NCBI GenBank assembly: GCA_002699145.1 | Contig: PABK01000026.1 | Span: 1-64,000, forward strand | Direction: 5' to 3' | DNA length: 64,000 nt | DNA from: Halioglobus sp. | Lineage (GTDB): Bacteria > Pseudomonadota > Gammaproteobacteria > Pseudomonadales > Halieaceae | Shown: piece by piece, positions 1 through 6,181 of the stretch | Position numbering within the stretch: the first letter of the stretch is position 1 | How the letters are laid out: each line of letters starts with the position of its first letter | Notes under the pieces: generated by a model | The model's database searches: none | Told to the model about the DNA's origin: nothing | What the model saw: the letters and a program-made list of their open reading frames with translations, nothing else | Position numbers and translations under genes: made by a program

Positions 1-42
1 AAGGGAATCAATGGCTTCTATGCACTTATGTCAGTGTAAACA

Positions 43-102
43 CATAACAAGTACGGGTTGGTTGGGACGGCCTTACGGCCGCCCCAACCGTGAGCGTTAA
101 GG
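43..102 (+). other. attC site 1
   Basis: R'' core at 44-50 (ATAACAA) and R' core GCGTTAA at 94-100 flank a palindrome around the loop GGCCTTACGGCC. It closes a cassette whose body lies mostly left of the window; bases 1-42 are its 3' end, with no recognisable gene. Confidence 0.85.
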
Positions 103-390
103 CGCGGGGATCAATACATAGAAATAGGGTACGCTAAAGGAATGGCTAGTCACCCAAGCAGAACCAGATTCTTTTCGGCAGCACGGCAAGGCCTCTACTC
201 CACTTGCTCGTCGCCACTTGTCGGGCTTTTGCAAACCTCGGCTCACACCCAAGGCCATTTCTGGTTCGTTGCGCCAGTTGTGGCCTCCGCATGCGCTCCG
301 GCAACTATCATGGCGCGGCTTCCGGTTCGCCGCGCATTAACTAGTCAGGGTTGCGGACGGCCTGACGGCCGCCTCAACCTGAAGCGTTAA
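101..390 (+). repeat. Repeated integron cassette, copy 1 (possibly non-coding)
   Basis: This is the first of three near-identical cassettes (others at 391-680 and 6831-7120). All begin with GGCGCGGGGATCAA directly after R' and share a block around ATGGCTAGTCACCC. The copies differ at scattered positions that mostly change the encoded residues. This argues against selection on the plus-strand reading frame and leaves open a structural or RNA role. Confidence 0.8.
142..390 (+). CDS. Doubtful ORF of repeated cassette, copy 1
   Basis: An 82-residue frame starts MASHPSRTRFFSAARQG and continues through the whole attC, using the TAA of its R' core as stop. It is rich in Ala, Arg, Ser and Pro, with no hydrophobic segment pattern or known motif. 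The purine run AAAGGA abuts the ATG, too close for a good ribosome binding site. Comparison with copies 2 and 3 shows many replacement changes. I do not recognise the family; it may not be translated. Confidence 0.25.
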   Translation: MASHPSRTRFFSAARQGLYSTCSSPLVGLLQTSAHTQGHFWFVAPVVASACAPATIMARLPVRRALTSQGCGRPDGRLNLKR

Positions 391-392
391 GG
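335..392 (+). other. attC site 2
   Basis: R'' is CATTAAC (335-341) and R' is GCGTTAA (384-390), around the stem-loop GGACGGCCTGACGGCCGCC. It belongs to the short (58-base) attC subtype shared with sites 3 and 16. Confidence 0.85.
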
Positions 393-680
393 CGCGGGGA
401 TCAACCAACTAGAATGGGGTACGCTAAAGGAATGGCTAGTCACCCTGGCAGAACCAGGTTCCTTCCGACAGCAGGGCAAGGCCGCCGCTCCACTTGCTCG
501 TCGCCACTTGTCGGGCTTTTGCAAACCTCGGCTCACACCGAAGGCCCTTTTTGGTTCGTTGCGCCAGTTGTGGCCTCCGCATGCGCTCCGGCAACTTTCG
601 TGGCGCGGCTTCCTGTTCGCCGCGCATTAACTAGTCAGGGTTGCGGACGGCCTTTCGGCCGCCTCAACCTGAAGCGTTAT
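391..680 (+). repeat. Repeated integron cassette, copy 2
   Basis: Second copy, directly following copy 1 in tandem. It is more diverged from copies 1 and 3 near its 5' end (for example the codons after ATGGCTAGTCACCC) but almost identical in the middle and in the attC. Confidence 0.8.
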
Positions 681-689
681 GTGGCTTAG
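414..689 (+). CDS. Doubtful ORF of repeated cassette, copy 2
   Basis: A 91-residue frame (or 85 residues from the internal ATG at 432) begins MGYAKGMASHPGRTRF. It reads through the attC R' core and ends at a TAG in the following cassette. A gene that needs the next cassette for its stop codon is unlikely to be a stable cassette gene. The same region on the other strand (436-627) is also open, as expected for a low-information stretch. No family is recognised. Confidence 0.22.
   Translation: MGYAKGMASHPGRTRFLPTAGQGRRSTCSSPLVGLLQTSAHTEGPFWFVAPVVASACAPATFVARLPVRRALTSQGCGRPFGRLNLKRYVA
625..682 (+). other. attC site 3
   Basis: R'' is CATTAAC (625-631) and R' is GCGTTAT (674-680), with central loop GGCCTTTCGGCC. 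Same short subtype as sites 2 and 16. Confidence 0.85.
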
Positions 690-692
690 CCC

Positions 693-944
693 ATGAACCT
701 CATACCTAGCGCTAGAATGGTCGAGATACGTATATTGAAAGTTCCTTATTCTTGGAAAGGAATAGCCCCCAAGAACGAGACCGTAGCTGAAGATAACATC
801 GACAAAATAGTCTTAGTGCATGAGCCGAGCGGAACAGAATTTGTCGTCTCGGCGAACGCTGAGCCATTAAGCAAGTCTGAGGTTATGAAATGCCGCGCAG
901 AGGCAAAGCTTGAATTTATACACAAGTTGCATGGAGAGCCGTAA
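693..944 (+). CDS. Uncharacterised cassette protein (83 aa)
   Basis: A small soluble protein, MNLIPSARMVEIRILK at its start, with alternating hydrophobic and charged residues that suggest a small alpha/beta fold. It has no transmembrane segment and no cysteine pairs apart from one Cys near residue 69. The start at 693 lies 13 bases after the R' core; an internal ATG at 717 is an equally possible start and would give 75 residues. It fills its cassette (attC 3 to attC 4) as expected for a real cassette gene. The family is not recognised and no function can be assigned. Confidence 0.6.
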   Translation: MNLIPSARMVEIRILKVPYSWKGIAPKNETVAEDNIDKIVLVHEPSGTEFVVSANAEPLSKSEVMKCRAEAKLEFIHKLHGEP

Positions 945-967
945 GAACTGATGTCTATCAGAACGCC

Positions 968-1039
968 ACATAACAAGTCAGGGCTACGGACGCCAAAACC
1001 GCTGCGCGGTTTCGCCGCCCGCAGCCTGAAGCGTTAGGT
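968..1039 (+). other. attC site 4
   Basis: R'' is ACATAAC (968-974) and R' is GCGTTAG (1031-1037). The inner stem AAAACCGC-TGC-GCGGTTT marks the subtype shared with site 10. Confidence 0.88.
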
Positions 1040-1538
1040 GGATCAATTGATAGACCACGCCGACACATTTAGTTTATTCGCTGAAGTTGCTATAGCAGTC
1101 GCTGGTTTCGCCGGTGTTGCAACTGTCTTTGGTGGACGCGAGAAGCGGTTCCGCGATGCAGAATTGCTGCGACTAAGAGGGCTTTTTCAGCTCTCGGCAC
1201 TTGTACTGTCAGGATGTTTTGGCATTGCTTCATGTCAAGCCGCTGGATTGTCCAAGGAACTAACAATGAAACTCGTTTCAATGACCCTAATCGTTGCTTA
1301 CGGGCTGGTTGCAATGGATGCGCCCGTAAAGGCAACACGGCTCTATCGCGAAAAAAGGGAAACGACAATCTCACTCGGCGCACTGGCCGGTGCTTGGTCT
1401 ATACACGTATTCGGTTTGCCGTTACTCACAATTAATGCTTTTTTGCTTCAGCAAGAATGGCCTCTGATCTTACTGTTTTCATTATCTATACTTCAGTCAA
1501 TTTGGCAGTTTTATCGGCTAGTAACAAAGGTCAACTAG
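1038..1538 (+). CDS. Small polytopic membrane protein (166 aa)
   Basis: The frame opens with GTG immediately behind the R' core (GCGTTAG-GTG) and fills the cassette. Hydropathy by eye gives four to five membrane segments (about residues 11-30, 48-66, 77-95, 113-133, 140-157) separated by short charged loops such as GGREKRFRD and YREKRE. The glycine-rich first helix (VAGFAGVATVFGG) recalls small membrane proteins of unknown function often seen in gammaproteobacterial integrons. No catalytic motif is visible. A starting GTG this close to attC leaves little room for a Shine-Dalgarno, so translation may depend on readthrough from upstream, or the true start may be further in. Confidence 0.62.
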   Translation: MDQLIDHADTFSLFAEVAIAVAGFAGVATVFGGREKRFRDAELLRLRGLFQLSALVLSGCFGIASCQAAGLSKELTMKLVSMTLIVAYGLVAMDAPVKATRLYREKRETTISLGALAGAWSIHVFGLPLLTINAFLLQQEWPLILLFSLSILQSIWQFYRLVTKVN

Positions 1539-1545
1539 TGAATAC

Positions 1546-1620
1546 ACCTAACAAATCAAGGCAGCTAGGGCACTTCGTGCCGGGACCGCTTAACAGCGGC
1601 CCCTGCTTGAAGCGTTACGC
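1546..1620 (+). other. attC site 5
   Basis: R'' is ACCTAAC (1546-1552) and R' is GCGTTAC (1612-1618), with paired arms GGCAGC...GGGCA / CCCCTGCTTGAAGC. It is related to the subtype of sites 7, 11, 13 and 17, with a variant centre. Confidence 0.85.
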
Positions 1621-1638
1621 GTCCCCTCTAGGTCACGC

Positions 1639-1872
1639 ATGAAGTTCGAGATCATTGGCAATATCGAGAATGAAGAGACCTTCGCTTCAGGTTCCGGTAT
1701 TCGAGAATTGCCACGACTTCGAAAGGCCTATGGCAAGGGTCGTTGGCGCAAGAGGAAGGGCGAGGGCACGGTAAAGTTCGAGGATGGAACTACCATACTA
1801 GTGGAGTTACACTGGTATGAGGCCACCGGAATTGGCCGCAAGGAATACAAGATCAAAAGAATCTTAGAGTAA
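1639..1872 (+). CDS. Uncharacterised conserved cassette protein (77 aa)
   Basis: A small basic protein of 77 residues. The core KGRWRKRKGEGTVKFEDG followed by ELHWYEATGIGRKEYKIKR matches, from memory, a widespread bacterial family of unknown function in which the HWYEA and GRKE(Y/F)KIKR blocks are conserved. The stop lies three bases before the ATG of the next gene, so the two are probably co-translated. This two-gene layout is unusual inside one cassette and suggests a functional pair. The pair resembles the gene order of a toxin-antitoxin module, but nothing in the residues proves that. Confidence 0.7.
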   Translation: MKFEIIGNIENEETFASGSGIRELPRLRKAYGKGRWRKRKGEGTVKFEDGTTILVELHWYEATGIGRKEYKIKRILE

Positions 1873-1875
1873 GAC

Positions 1876-2097
1876 ATGAGAAATTCTAAGTTAGTGATTT
1901 GTATAGAAAATTCGGATTATCCGGCTTCGCTGGAGAAGAGGAAAATCTATGAATTACTACCTGATCCCGTGGCAGAAAAAATTGGCCAGGTTCGGATTAT
2001 CGATGAGTCCGGCGAAGACTACCTCTACCCATCCGCACTTTTCGTCGAAGCTAATCTCCCCAAGGCAATTCAAAGCGCCGTCATTGAGGCCGCGTAA
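1876..2097 (+). CDS. Uncharacterised conserved cassette protein (73 aa), partner of the preceding gene
   Basis: 73 residues. The middle (EKRKIYELLPDP) and the block VRIIDESGEDYLYP are, from memory, the conserved parts of a common small protein family of unknown function: a compact beta-rich domain in which the IDESGEDYLYP block is near-invariant. It starts four bases after the upstream gene ends. Its TAA stop overlaps the R'' core of attC 6 (GCGTAAC), the usual way a cassette gene abuts its recombination site. Confidence 0.7.
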   Translation: MRNSKLVICIENSDYPASLEKRKIYELLPDPVAEKIGQVRIIDESGEDYLYPSALFVEANLPKAIQSAVIEAA

Positions 2098-2181
2098 CAA
2101 GGCCAGTCACCACCGCGCCCTTCGGGCGCTGGACTCCCAAACCGCTGCGCGGTTCGCTCGCCGGTGCTGGCAGCGTTACGT
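2092..2181 (+). other. attC site 6
   Basis: R'' is GCGTAAC (2092-2098) and R' is GCGTTAC (2173-2179). A long 90-base site with two inner palindromes (GCGCCCTTCGGGCGC and AAACCGC-TGC-GCGGTT), shared with site 12. Confidence 0.88.
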
Positions 2182-2478
2182 GCCCTTCAACTGTCGTGCC
2201 ACATCCATTCGCTTATGAAGTATCCGAACGATCTGGATTTCATTTTCAGAGAGTATGCGAAAGAAAATTGTGTGGCTGCCTGTCGGAAACTTTTTGTATC
2301 CCTCCTTGATATGATCGCAAGAAAGGCCTGCATCGGGATTATTCGCAAGGAGGAGGAAGGCATCATCAAATTGCTTGGAGTAAACTCTACGCTGTTCTTT
2401 GCCCCATCGCCGTTGCGTGTAGGCTGCGACAGATTTGAGGTCAGCTCTAGCCGCCTTGGTAAGGGAATATGCCCCCAC
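2176..2478 (-). CDS. parE: ParE-family toxin (RelE/ParE superfamily)
   Basis: 100 residues with the ParE pattern: N-terminal SLTKAARADLKSVAAYTQRRWG helix pair, then GYKKFPTGSHTIFFRI and the terminal VRILHKRMDVARQL strand and helix. ParE toxins poison DNA gyrase and are neutralised by ParD. The start is GTG, one base overlapping the TAG stop of parD (TAGTG), so translation is coupled. The TAA stop at 2176-2178 lies inside the R' core of the upstream attC 6 (GCGTTAC read backwards): the reverse gene exactly fills the cassette. Orientation is opposite to the array, usual for toxin-antitoxin cassettes with their own promoter. Confidence 0.92.
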   Translation of the reverse strand: MGAYSLTKAARADLKSVAAYTQRRWGKEQRRVYSKQFDDAFLLLANNPDAGLSCDHIKEGYKKFPTGSHTIFFRILSENEIQIVRILHKRMDVARQLKGT

Positions 2479-2717
2479 TAGCCAAGCTCTTCATCGAGCT
2501 CTTGCATCAGCGCTTCGTAACTGTACTCGGCGGTACCACTCTTTTCGCCTTCTTCAAGCACTTGCCTCAGTACAGCGGTTTTCTTTTCGGTATCTTCAAA
2601 AAGCCGCAGCGCGGCTCTAACCACTTCGCTAGCCGAGGCGTATCGGCCCTCCGCAATTTGCTTTGCTATAAACCCATCAAAGTGCTCGCCCAAGGTAATG
2701 CTAGTATTTTTAGCCAT
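2478..2717 (-). CDS. parD: ParD-family antitoxin
   Basis: 79 residues. The N-terminal ribbon-helix-helix (MAKNTSITLGEHFDGFIAKQ, then GRYASASEVVRAALRLFED) binds DNA as a dimer, and the acidic C-terminal tail (EALMQELDEELG) should cap the toxin. This is the standard CopG/ParD architecture. It lies upstream of parE with a one-base overlap. Autoregulation is likely through the inverted repeat just upstream at 2735-2757. The module can stabilise the cassette array by post-segregational killing after deletion. Confidence 0.93.
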   Translation of the reverse strand: MAKNTSITLGEHFDGFIAKQIAEGRYASASEVVRAALRLFEDTEKKTAVLRQVLEEGEKSGTAEYSYEALMQELDEELG

Positions 2718-2734
2718 GTGGCACCTCTACCAAT

Positions 2735-2757
2735 ACCAATAAATGCCCAATATTGGT
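2735..2757 (-). promoter_or_regulatory. Putative ParD operator (inverted repeat)
   Basis: ACCAATA at 2735-2741 and TATTGGT at 2751-2757 form a perfect 7-base inverted repeat with a 9-base spacer, 18 bases upstream of the parD ATG. Ribbon-helix-helix antitoxins usually repress their own operon from such sites. Confidence 0.55.
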
Positions 2758-2764
2758 GTCTGGC

Positions 2765-2839
2765 ACGTAACAAGTCAAGGCAGCAAGGGCGCTGCGCGCC
2801 GGGACGCCGTAACCGGCGCCCCTGCTTGAAGCGTTATAG
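2765..2839 (+). other. attC site 7
   Basis: R'' is ACGTAAC (2765-2771) and R' is GCGTTAT (2831-2837). Central hairpin GGGCGC-TGC-GCGCC followed by GGACGCCGTAACCGGCGCCC; same subtype as sites 11 and 13. Confidence 0.88.
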
Positions 2840-2879
2840 TGCGCAAGCCAATTTGTATCTTCTGAGCTAGACTCGAGAC

Positions 2880-3017
2880 ATGGGCCAGCGAAACGGATTT
2901 TCGATCATGCCAAGCTCACCAACCAGCACTTTCAATCCAAGTCCTTCTCGGGCATATAATCCATTTCAGCCACGTTTCCGCGGAAACGTTTTTCTTTCGA
3001 CGGCCCGCGCCCAATAA
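2880..3017 (+). CDS. Possible small cassette ORF (45 aa)
   Basis: The cassette between attC 7 and attC 8 has no long frame. An ATG at 2880 opens a 45-residue frame (MGQRNGFSIMPSSPTSTF...) whose TAA at 3015-3017 coincides with the R'' core of attC 8, the position typical of genuine cassette genes. The peptide is rich in Ser, Pro, Phe and Arg and has no recognisable motif. No clear Shine-Dalgarno is seen, so the cassette may equally be non-coding. Confidence 0.3.
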   Translation: MGQRNGFSIMPSSPTSTFNPSPSRAYNPFQPRFRGNVFLSTARAQ

Positions 3018-3066
3018 CTAGTACAGGCAGCGGACGGTTTCACCGCCGCTGCTTTCGGCGTTATGC
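3012..3066 (+). other. attC site 8
   Basis: R'' is CAATAAC (3012-3018) and R' is GCGTTAT (3058-3064). The shortest site of the array (about 55 bases), with arms GCAGCGG...CCGCTGC. Confidence 0.8.
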
Positions 3067-3102
3067 GCCGGTGTTTGCTATGAATTTTAGGAGGAGCTAA
3101 CC

Positions 3103-3333
3103 ATGGAATGTGCTTGCAATTGTGGTGGCATGACCGCCGGGGGTAATTTTCTTCCAGGTCACGATCAGCGTCTAAGGGCTGATCTAGAGCGGCGTGTTGG
3201 CGGCCTTATTAATCTACGCATGCTAGTAGAAGCCGCAGAGAATTTCATAGAGGGCAACGTTGGTAGTTATCAATTTAACGGCATGGTCAAAGAACTACTT
3301 CAAGATCTTGCGCCAAATGAAACTGGCGCATAA
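3103..3333 (+). CDS. Small Cys-rich conserved protein (76 aa)
   Basis: 76 residues. The N-terminus ECACNCGGMTAGGNFLPGHDQ has a CxCxCG cluster followed by the FLPGHDQ block, a combination I have seen in small bacterial proteins of unknown function; the three cysteines and the histidine could bind a metal such as zinc. The C-terminal half (residues 28-70) is helical. An excellent Shine-Dalgarno (AGGAGG at 3091-3096) sits 6 bases before the ATG, the strongest in the array. The TAA stop overlaps the R'' core of attC 9. Function unknown. Confidence 0.72.
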   Translation: MECACNCGGMTAGGNFLPGHDQRLRADLERRVGGLINLRMLVEAAENFIEGNVGSYQFNGMVKELLQDLAPNETGA

Positions 3334-3420
3334 CAAGGGCAGGCAGTGCGCCCCTTCGGGGCCGGACGCCCAACCAGGCGCTTCGAGTCTGGCCGGTCGC
3401 CGCTGCTTCCGGCGTTACAT
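3327..3420 (+). other. attC site 9
   Basis: R'' is GCGCATAAC (ending 3334) and R' is GCGTTAC (3412-3418). About 94 bases with the loop CGCCCCTTCGGGGC and outer arms GGCAG / CTGCTTCCGGCG. Confidence 0.85.
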
Positions 3421-3437
3421 ACTCGGAGCGCATTTCT

Positions 3438-3848
3438 ATGACTGAAGCCGAATTGCTAGCCGAATACGCCCTTAGAATTGACCGAGTATGGAGCATGGCG
3501 CAGTGGTGGGCGAGCGTAACATTCGCGGTACTACTCGCAGCGCATCTCGGAGTTAGAACGCTCAATAGGCCCATAGTTACTATCATTATTTTTCTATACA
3601 CAGTATTCACAGCCTTTGTCGCGCTAACAATTTATGCCAATAGTGAGAATATACTAGCCATAAAGTCTTCTCTCCGGGTACTTGAAGATCTGACACTCTT
3701 GGGCTCTCGAATGGCCGGCGAAGGTGGTGCTGGTTATCTGAGTCTATTATGGTTTCTAATTTTATCTCTTACCTATTTGGCAACCGTCTACTACACGCTT
3801 TACTGCTATTTTTCGAGAAATAAGTTAGAAGATACTGTCCATGAATAA
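3438..3848 (+). CDS. Small membrane protein, three predicted helices (136 aa)
   Basis: 136 residues. After an amphipathic N-terminus (MTEAELLAEYALRIDRVW) there are three membrane segments at about residues 25-41, 45-66 and 101-125, with a soluble stretch of about 30 residues between the second and third (SENILAIKSSLRVLEDL). Short tail RNKLEDTVHE. It fills its cassette between attC 9 and 10. No enzymatic motif; family not recognised. Confidence 0.62.
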   Translation: MTEAELLAEYALRIDRVWSMAQWWASVTFAVLLAAHLGVRTLNRPIVTIIIFLYTVFTAFVALTIYANSENILAIKSSLRVLEDLTLLGSRMAGEGGAGYLSLLWFLILSLTYLATVYYTLYCYFSRNKLEDTVHE

Positions 3849-3852
3849 AGCA

Positions 3853-3923
3853 TGTAACAAGTCAGGGCTACGGACACCAAAACCGCTACGCGGTTTCGGC
3901 GCCCGCAGCCTGAAGCGTTAGGC
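3853..3923 (+). other. attC site 10
   Basis: R'' is TGTAAC (3853-3858) and R' is GCGTTAG (3915-3921). Nearly the same sequence as attC 4, with inner stem AAAACCGC-TAC-GCGGTTT. Confidence 0.88.
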
Positions 3924-3934
3924 GTCACTAGCAA

Positions 3935-4615
3935 ATGTTCACCACAATTCTACGGCAGCAGTTCAAGTTTCTTGTATTTCAGAAGGTAGAGATCGATCTA
4001 GATCGCCATCTTGCGAGCTATCTAACCTACATTTTTATCGTATCTTGGATAGTGGGCATGGGGCGATATTGGGATCACCCCGACGCGTACTTTTGGCAGT
4101 ATGCAGGGCTAGGTTCGGTGATCTATATCGTTGTCCTTTCAGCATTTCTTTATGCCGTGGTTTTGCCGCTCAAGCCCAAAAGGTGGTCTTATTCTCTTGT
4201 TCTGATCTTTGTTGGCTTAACATCCTTGCCGGCATTGCTGTACGCGATTCCTGTAGAACGATTCATGCCTCTAGATCAGGCTCAGATTGTTAATGCCTGG
4301 TTCTTGGGAATAGTGGCGTTGTGGCGAGTCTTACTCTACGTTCAATTTTTGTTTAAAGGCGCAGGGCTGGGAAAATTCGGAACGCTTATCGCGACTCTTC
4401 TACCCTTATCAGGAATCGTAGTCGTTCTCGCCATACTTAACCTTGAGCATGTGATGTTCGACATGATGTCCGGCGTTCGACCAGGGAATGAATCTCCCAA
4501 TGACATTGCCTATCAGGTGGTATTTCTATTGAGCATGTTTGCGTTTATGGCTTTCCCGATCACGCTAATCTGCTATATGGTAGAGATATCGCGTCGGAAA
4601 GGAGACATGACGTGA
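3935..4615 (+). CDS. Polytopic membrane protein (226 aa), YIP1-like layout
   Basis: 226 residues with about six hydrophobic helices (near residues 27-44, 54-76, 84-104, 120-140, 151-170, 194-216). The N-terminal soluble part FKFLVFQKVEIDLDRHLASY precedes the first helix. The RYWDHPDAY motif after helix 1 and the overall spacing resemble YIP1-type bacterial integral membrane proteins of unknown function. The cassette is large (about 690 bases) and filled by this one gene. No transport signature is visible, so the function remains open. Confidence 0.62.
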   Translation: MFTTILRQQFKFLVFQKVEIDLDRHLASYLTYIFIVSWIVGMGRYWDHPDAYFWQYAGLGSVIYIVVLSAFLYAVVLPLKPKRWSYSLVLIFVGLTSLPALLYAIPVERFMPLDQAQIVNAWFLGIVALWRVLLYVQFLFKGAGLGKFGTLIATLLPLSGIVVVLAILNLEHVMFDMMSGVRPGNESPNDIAYQVVFLLSMFAFMAFPITLICYMVEISRRKGDMT

Positions 4616-4691
4616 CGCCTAACAAGTCAAGGCAGCTGGGGCGCTTCGCGCCGGGACGCCGTAACCGGCGCCCCTGCTTGAGGCGTTATGT
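4616..4691 (+). other. attC site 11
   Basis: R'' is GCCTAAC (4617-4623) and R' is GCGTTAT (4683-4689). Canonical core pair, with centre GGGCGCTTCGCGCC and GGACGCCGTAACCGGCGCCC. Confidence 0.9.
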
Positions 4692-4706
4692 GGCCGGGAT
4701 AGTGCT

Positions 4707-5171
4707 ATGAACTGGGATGCAATAGGCGCTGTCGGTGAGATTTTGGGAGCGATTGCAGTATTCGTATCCCTAGTCTATCTAGCCATACAGACGAAAAATA
4801 ATACCAAGGCTTTGAGGTCATCCGCGTTCCATCAGGTCCGTGAATCGTTCTCCGAAGTTTCTTTGTCGATGGTCAAAGACCCCAGTTTAGCCCTACTTGT
4901 TAACCGTGCAATATTGAACGATCCGAGCCTTACCGATGAGGAAAGAGTTCGCTACAACTATTTCTTGACCACGTTTGTCCGTAGAGGTGAGAGTGCCTAT
5001 TTTCAGTCCTCTGAGGGCACATTGCAGATGGAGACCTGGAAGGGCATCAAAGAGACTATAGTCATTGCACTACGAAACGATTATGGCGAGGCATGGATTG
5101 CGGATTCCTCTAGCAGGTTCACTAAGGACTATATAACTGAAATTAAAGGGGCGCTTAATGAAGCCACATAA
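4707..5171 (+). CDS. Membrane-anchored conserved protein (154 aa)
   Basis: 154 residues. The N-terminus MNWDAIGAVGEILGAIAVFV continues as a single membrane helix (about 6-27) followed by the conserved QTKNNTKALRSS block. The remainder (30-154) is a helical cytoplasmic domain. The pattern AIGAxGEIxGAxAVxxSLxYLAxQxxxNT defines a widespread family of unknown function common in marine bacteria and on integron cassettes. The last codons and stop lie just before the R'' core of attC 12. No active-site motif is visible. Confidence 0.7.
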   Translation: MNWDAIGAVGEILGAIAVFVSLVYLAIQTKNNTKALRSSAFHQVRESFSEVSLSMVKDPSLALLVNRAILNDPSLTDEERVRYNYFLTTFVRRGESAYFQSSEGTLQMETWKGIKETIVIALRNDYGEAWIADSSSRFTKDYITEIKGALNEAT

Positions 5172-5255
5172 CAAGGCCGGGCACCATCGCGCACTGCGTG
5201 CGCTGGACTCCCAAACCGCTACGCGGTTTGCTCGCCGGTGCCGGCAGCGTTACAT
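5166..5255 (+). other. attC site 12
   Basis: R'' is CATAAC (5167-5172) and R' is GCGTTAC (5247-5253). Same 90-base subtype as site 6, including AAACCGC-TAC-GCGGTTT. Confidence 0.88.
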
Positions 5256-5280
5256 TTCCTAAAGCATCGCAGGTTATTCC

Positions 5281-5574
5281 ATGATTTGGCTGTTCGGGAT
5301 ACTTAGAATCGATAGAGAGCCCACACCATATGAAAGATTCCTATTCAACTGGATCTTTGTTCCCTGGATGGTACTAGGCCTTCTAGCGTTTCTAGTTTCA
5401 AGTAGCCTGGGTCGAAACGAGTGCAAATCAGCTTGCCTTACTCAGGAGTATGCAGATTTTCTGTATTTTCCTCGAGACAAATACCGGTTACGGCCTGAGT
5501 CATGTGTATGTTTTACTGAAGAAGAAGCTAAACAACCTCATGGTATGAAAGGCGGTACTGACATATGGCAGTGA
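5281..5574 (+). CDS. Small membrane protein with Cys motif (97 aa)
   Basis: 97 residues. One clear membrane helix (about 27-45, VPWMVLGLLAFLVSSSL), then a hydrophilic tail with four cysteines (NECKSACLTQ and ESCVCFTEEE) that could form disulfides if the tail is periplasmic. A ProTyrGluArg box (PTPYERFLFNWIF) lies directly before the helix. Single gene in its cassette; family not recognised. Confidence 0.55.
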   Translation: MIWLFGILRIDREPTPYERFLFNWIFVPWMVLGLLAFLVSSSLGRNECKSACLTQEYADFLYFPRDKYRLRPESCVCFTEEEAKQPHGMKGGTDIWQ

Positions 5575-5580
5575 TCAGAA

Positions 5581-5655
5581 ATGTAACAAGGCAAGGCAGC
5601 AAAGGCGCTCCGCGCCGGGACGCCGTAACCGGCGCCCCTGCTTGAAGCGTTAGCA
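5581..5655 (+). other. attC site 13
   Basis: R'' is ATGTAAC (5581-5587) and R' is GCGTTAG (5647-5653). Subtype of sites 7, 11 and 17 (GGACGCCGTAACCGGCGCCC centre). Confidence 0.88.
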
Positions 5656-5672
5656 GTAAAGGAATAGAGAAA

Positions 5673-6107
5673 GTGGAAATACGACAATATGCAGAATCAG
5701 ATTTAGAGTCTGTTCTTGCATCCTGGGAAGGGGCAACACGCTTAGCCCATGAATTTATGACTGATGATTTCATCGCACAAGAGCGTAAAAATGTTGCTGA
5801 AGTGTATCTTCCAAATACTGATACATGGGTTGCGAAAGTGGACGGCGAAGTAAAAGGCTTTATCGCACTCATGGGCAACGAAGTTGGGGCAATATTTCTT
5901 CAGCCGAATTTTCATGGCAAAGGTATCGGTAAAGCTCTAATGGATAAGGCGCAAGAGCTTCATGGAAACCTGGAGGTCGAGGTTTTCAAAGCCAATACTA
6001 TTGGCCGTAACTTTTATTCAAAGTATGGCTTTAAGCCGCTAGAAGAAAAATATCATGAACCAACGGGGCAGCAAGTATTGCGCCTGAAATTTACTGCTAA
6101 CAAGTAA
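5673..6107 (+). CDS. GNAT-family N-acetyltransferase (YjaB-like)
   Basis: 144 residues covering a full GNAT domain: N-terminal MEIRQYAESDLESVLASW, the acceptor-side ATRLAHEFM segment, beta-4 GEVKGFIALMG, then the acetyl-CoA loop FHGKGIGKALMDKAQ (Q/RxxGxG/A motif) and the C-terminal FYSKYGFKPLEE. The AHEFM block and length resemble E. coli YjaB, a small acetyltransferase of unclear substrate. The start is GTG with AGGAATAGAG upstream. The last three residues (Ala-Asn-Lys) and the stop are encoded inside attC 14 (GCTAACAAGTAA), so the extreme C-terminus is contributed by the recombination site. Confidence 0.88.
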   Translation: MEIRQYAESDLESVLASWEGATRLAHEFMTDDFIAQERKNVAEVYLPNTDTWVAKVDGEVKGFIALMGNEVGAIFLQPNFHGKGIGKALMDKAQELHGNLEVEVFKANTIGRNFYSKYGFKPLEEKYHEPTGQQVLRLKFTANK

Positions 6108-6171
6108 AGGCATGGGACATCAAAACCGCCGCTTCGCTTTGGTTTTGACGCCCCTGCTTTAGGCGTTAGGC
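6095..6171 (+). other. attC site 14
   Basis: R'' is TGCTAAC (6095-6101) and R' is GCGTTAG (6163-6169). Distinct centre (CATCAAAACCGC...GGTTTTGACG) not shared by other sites in the window. Confidence 0.85.
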
Positions 6172-6181
6172 ACTTAGAGCA

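Noticed and set aside
436-627. Minus-strand frame within the repeated cassette (also at 6876-7067)
   Set aside because: Not preserved in copy 1 as a full frame and no ribosome binding site; likely chance openness.
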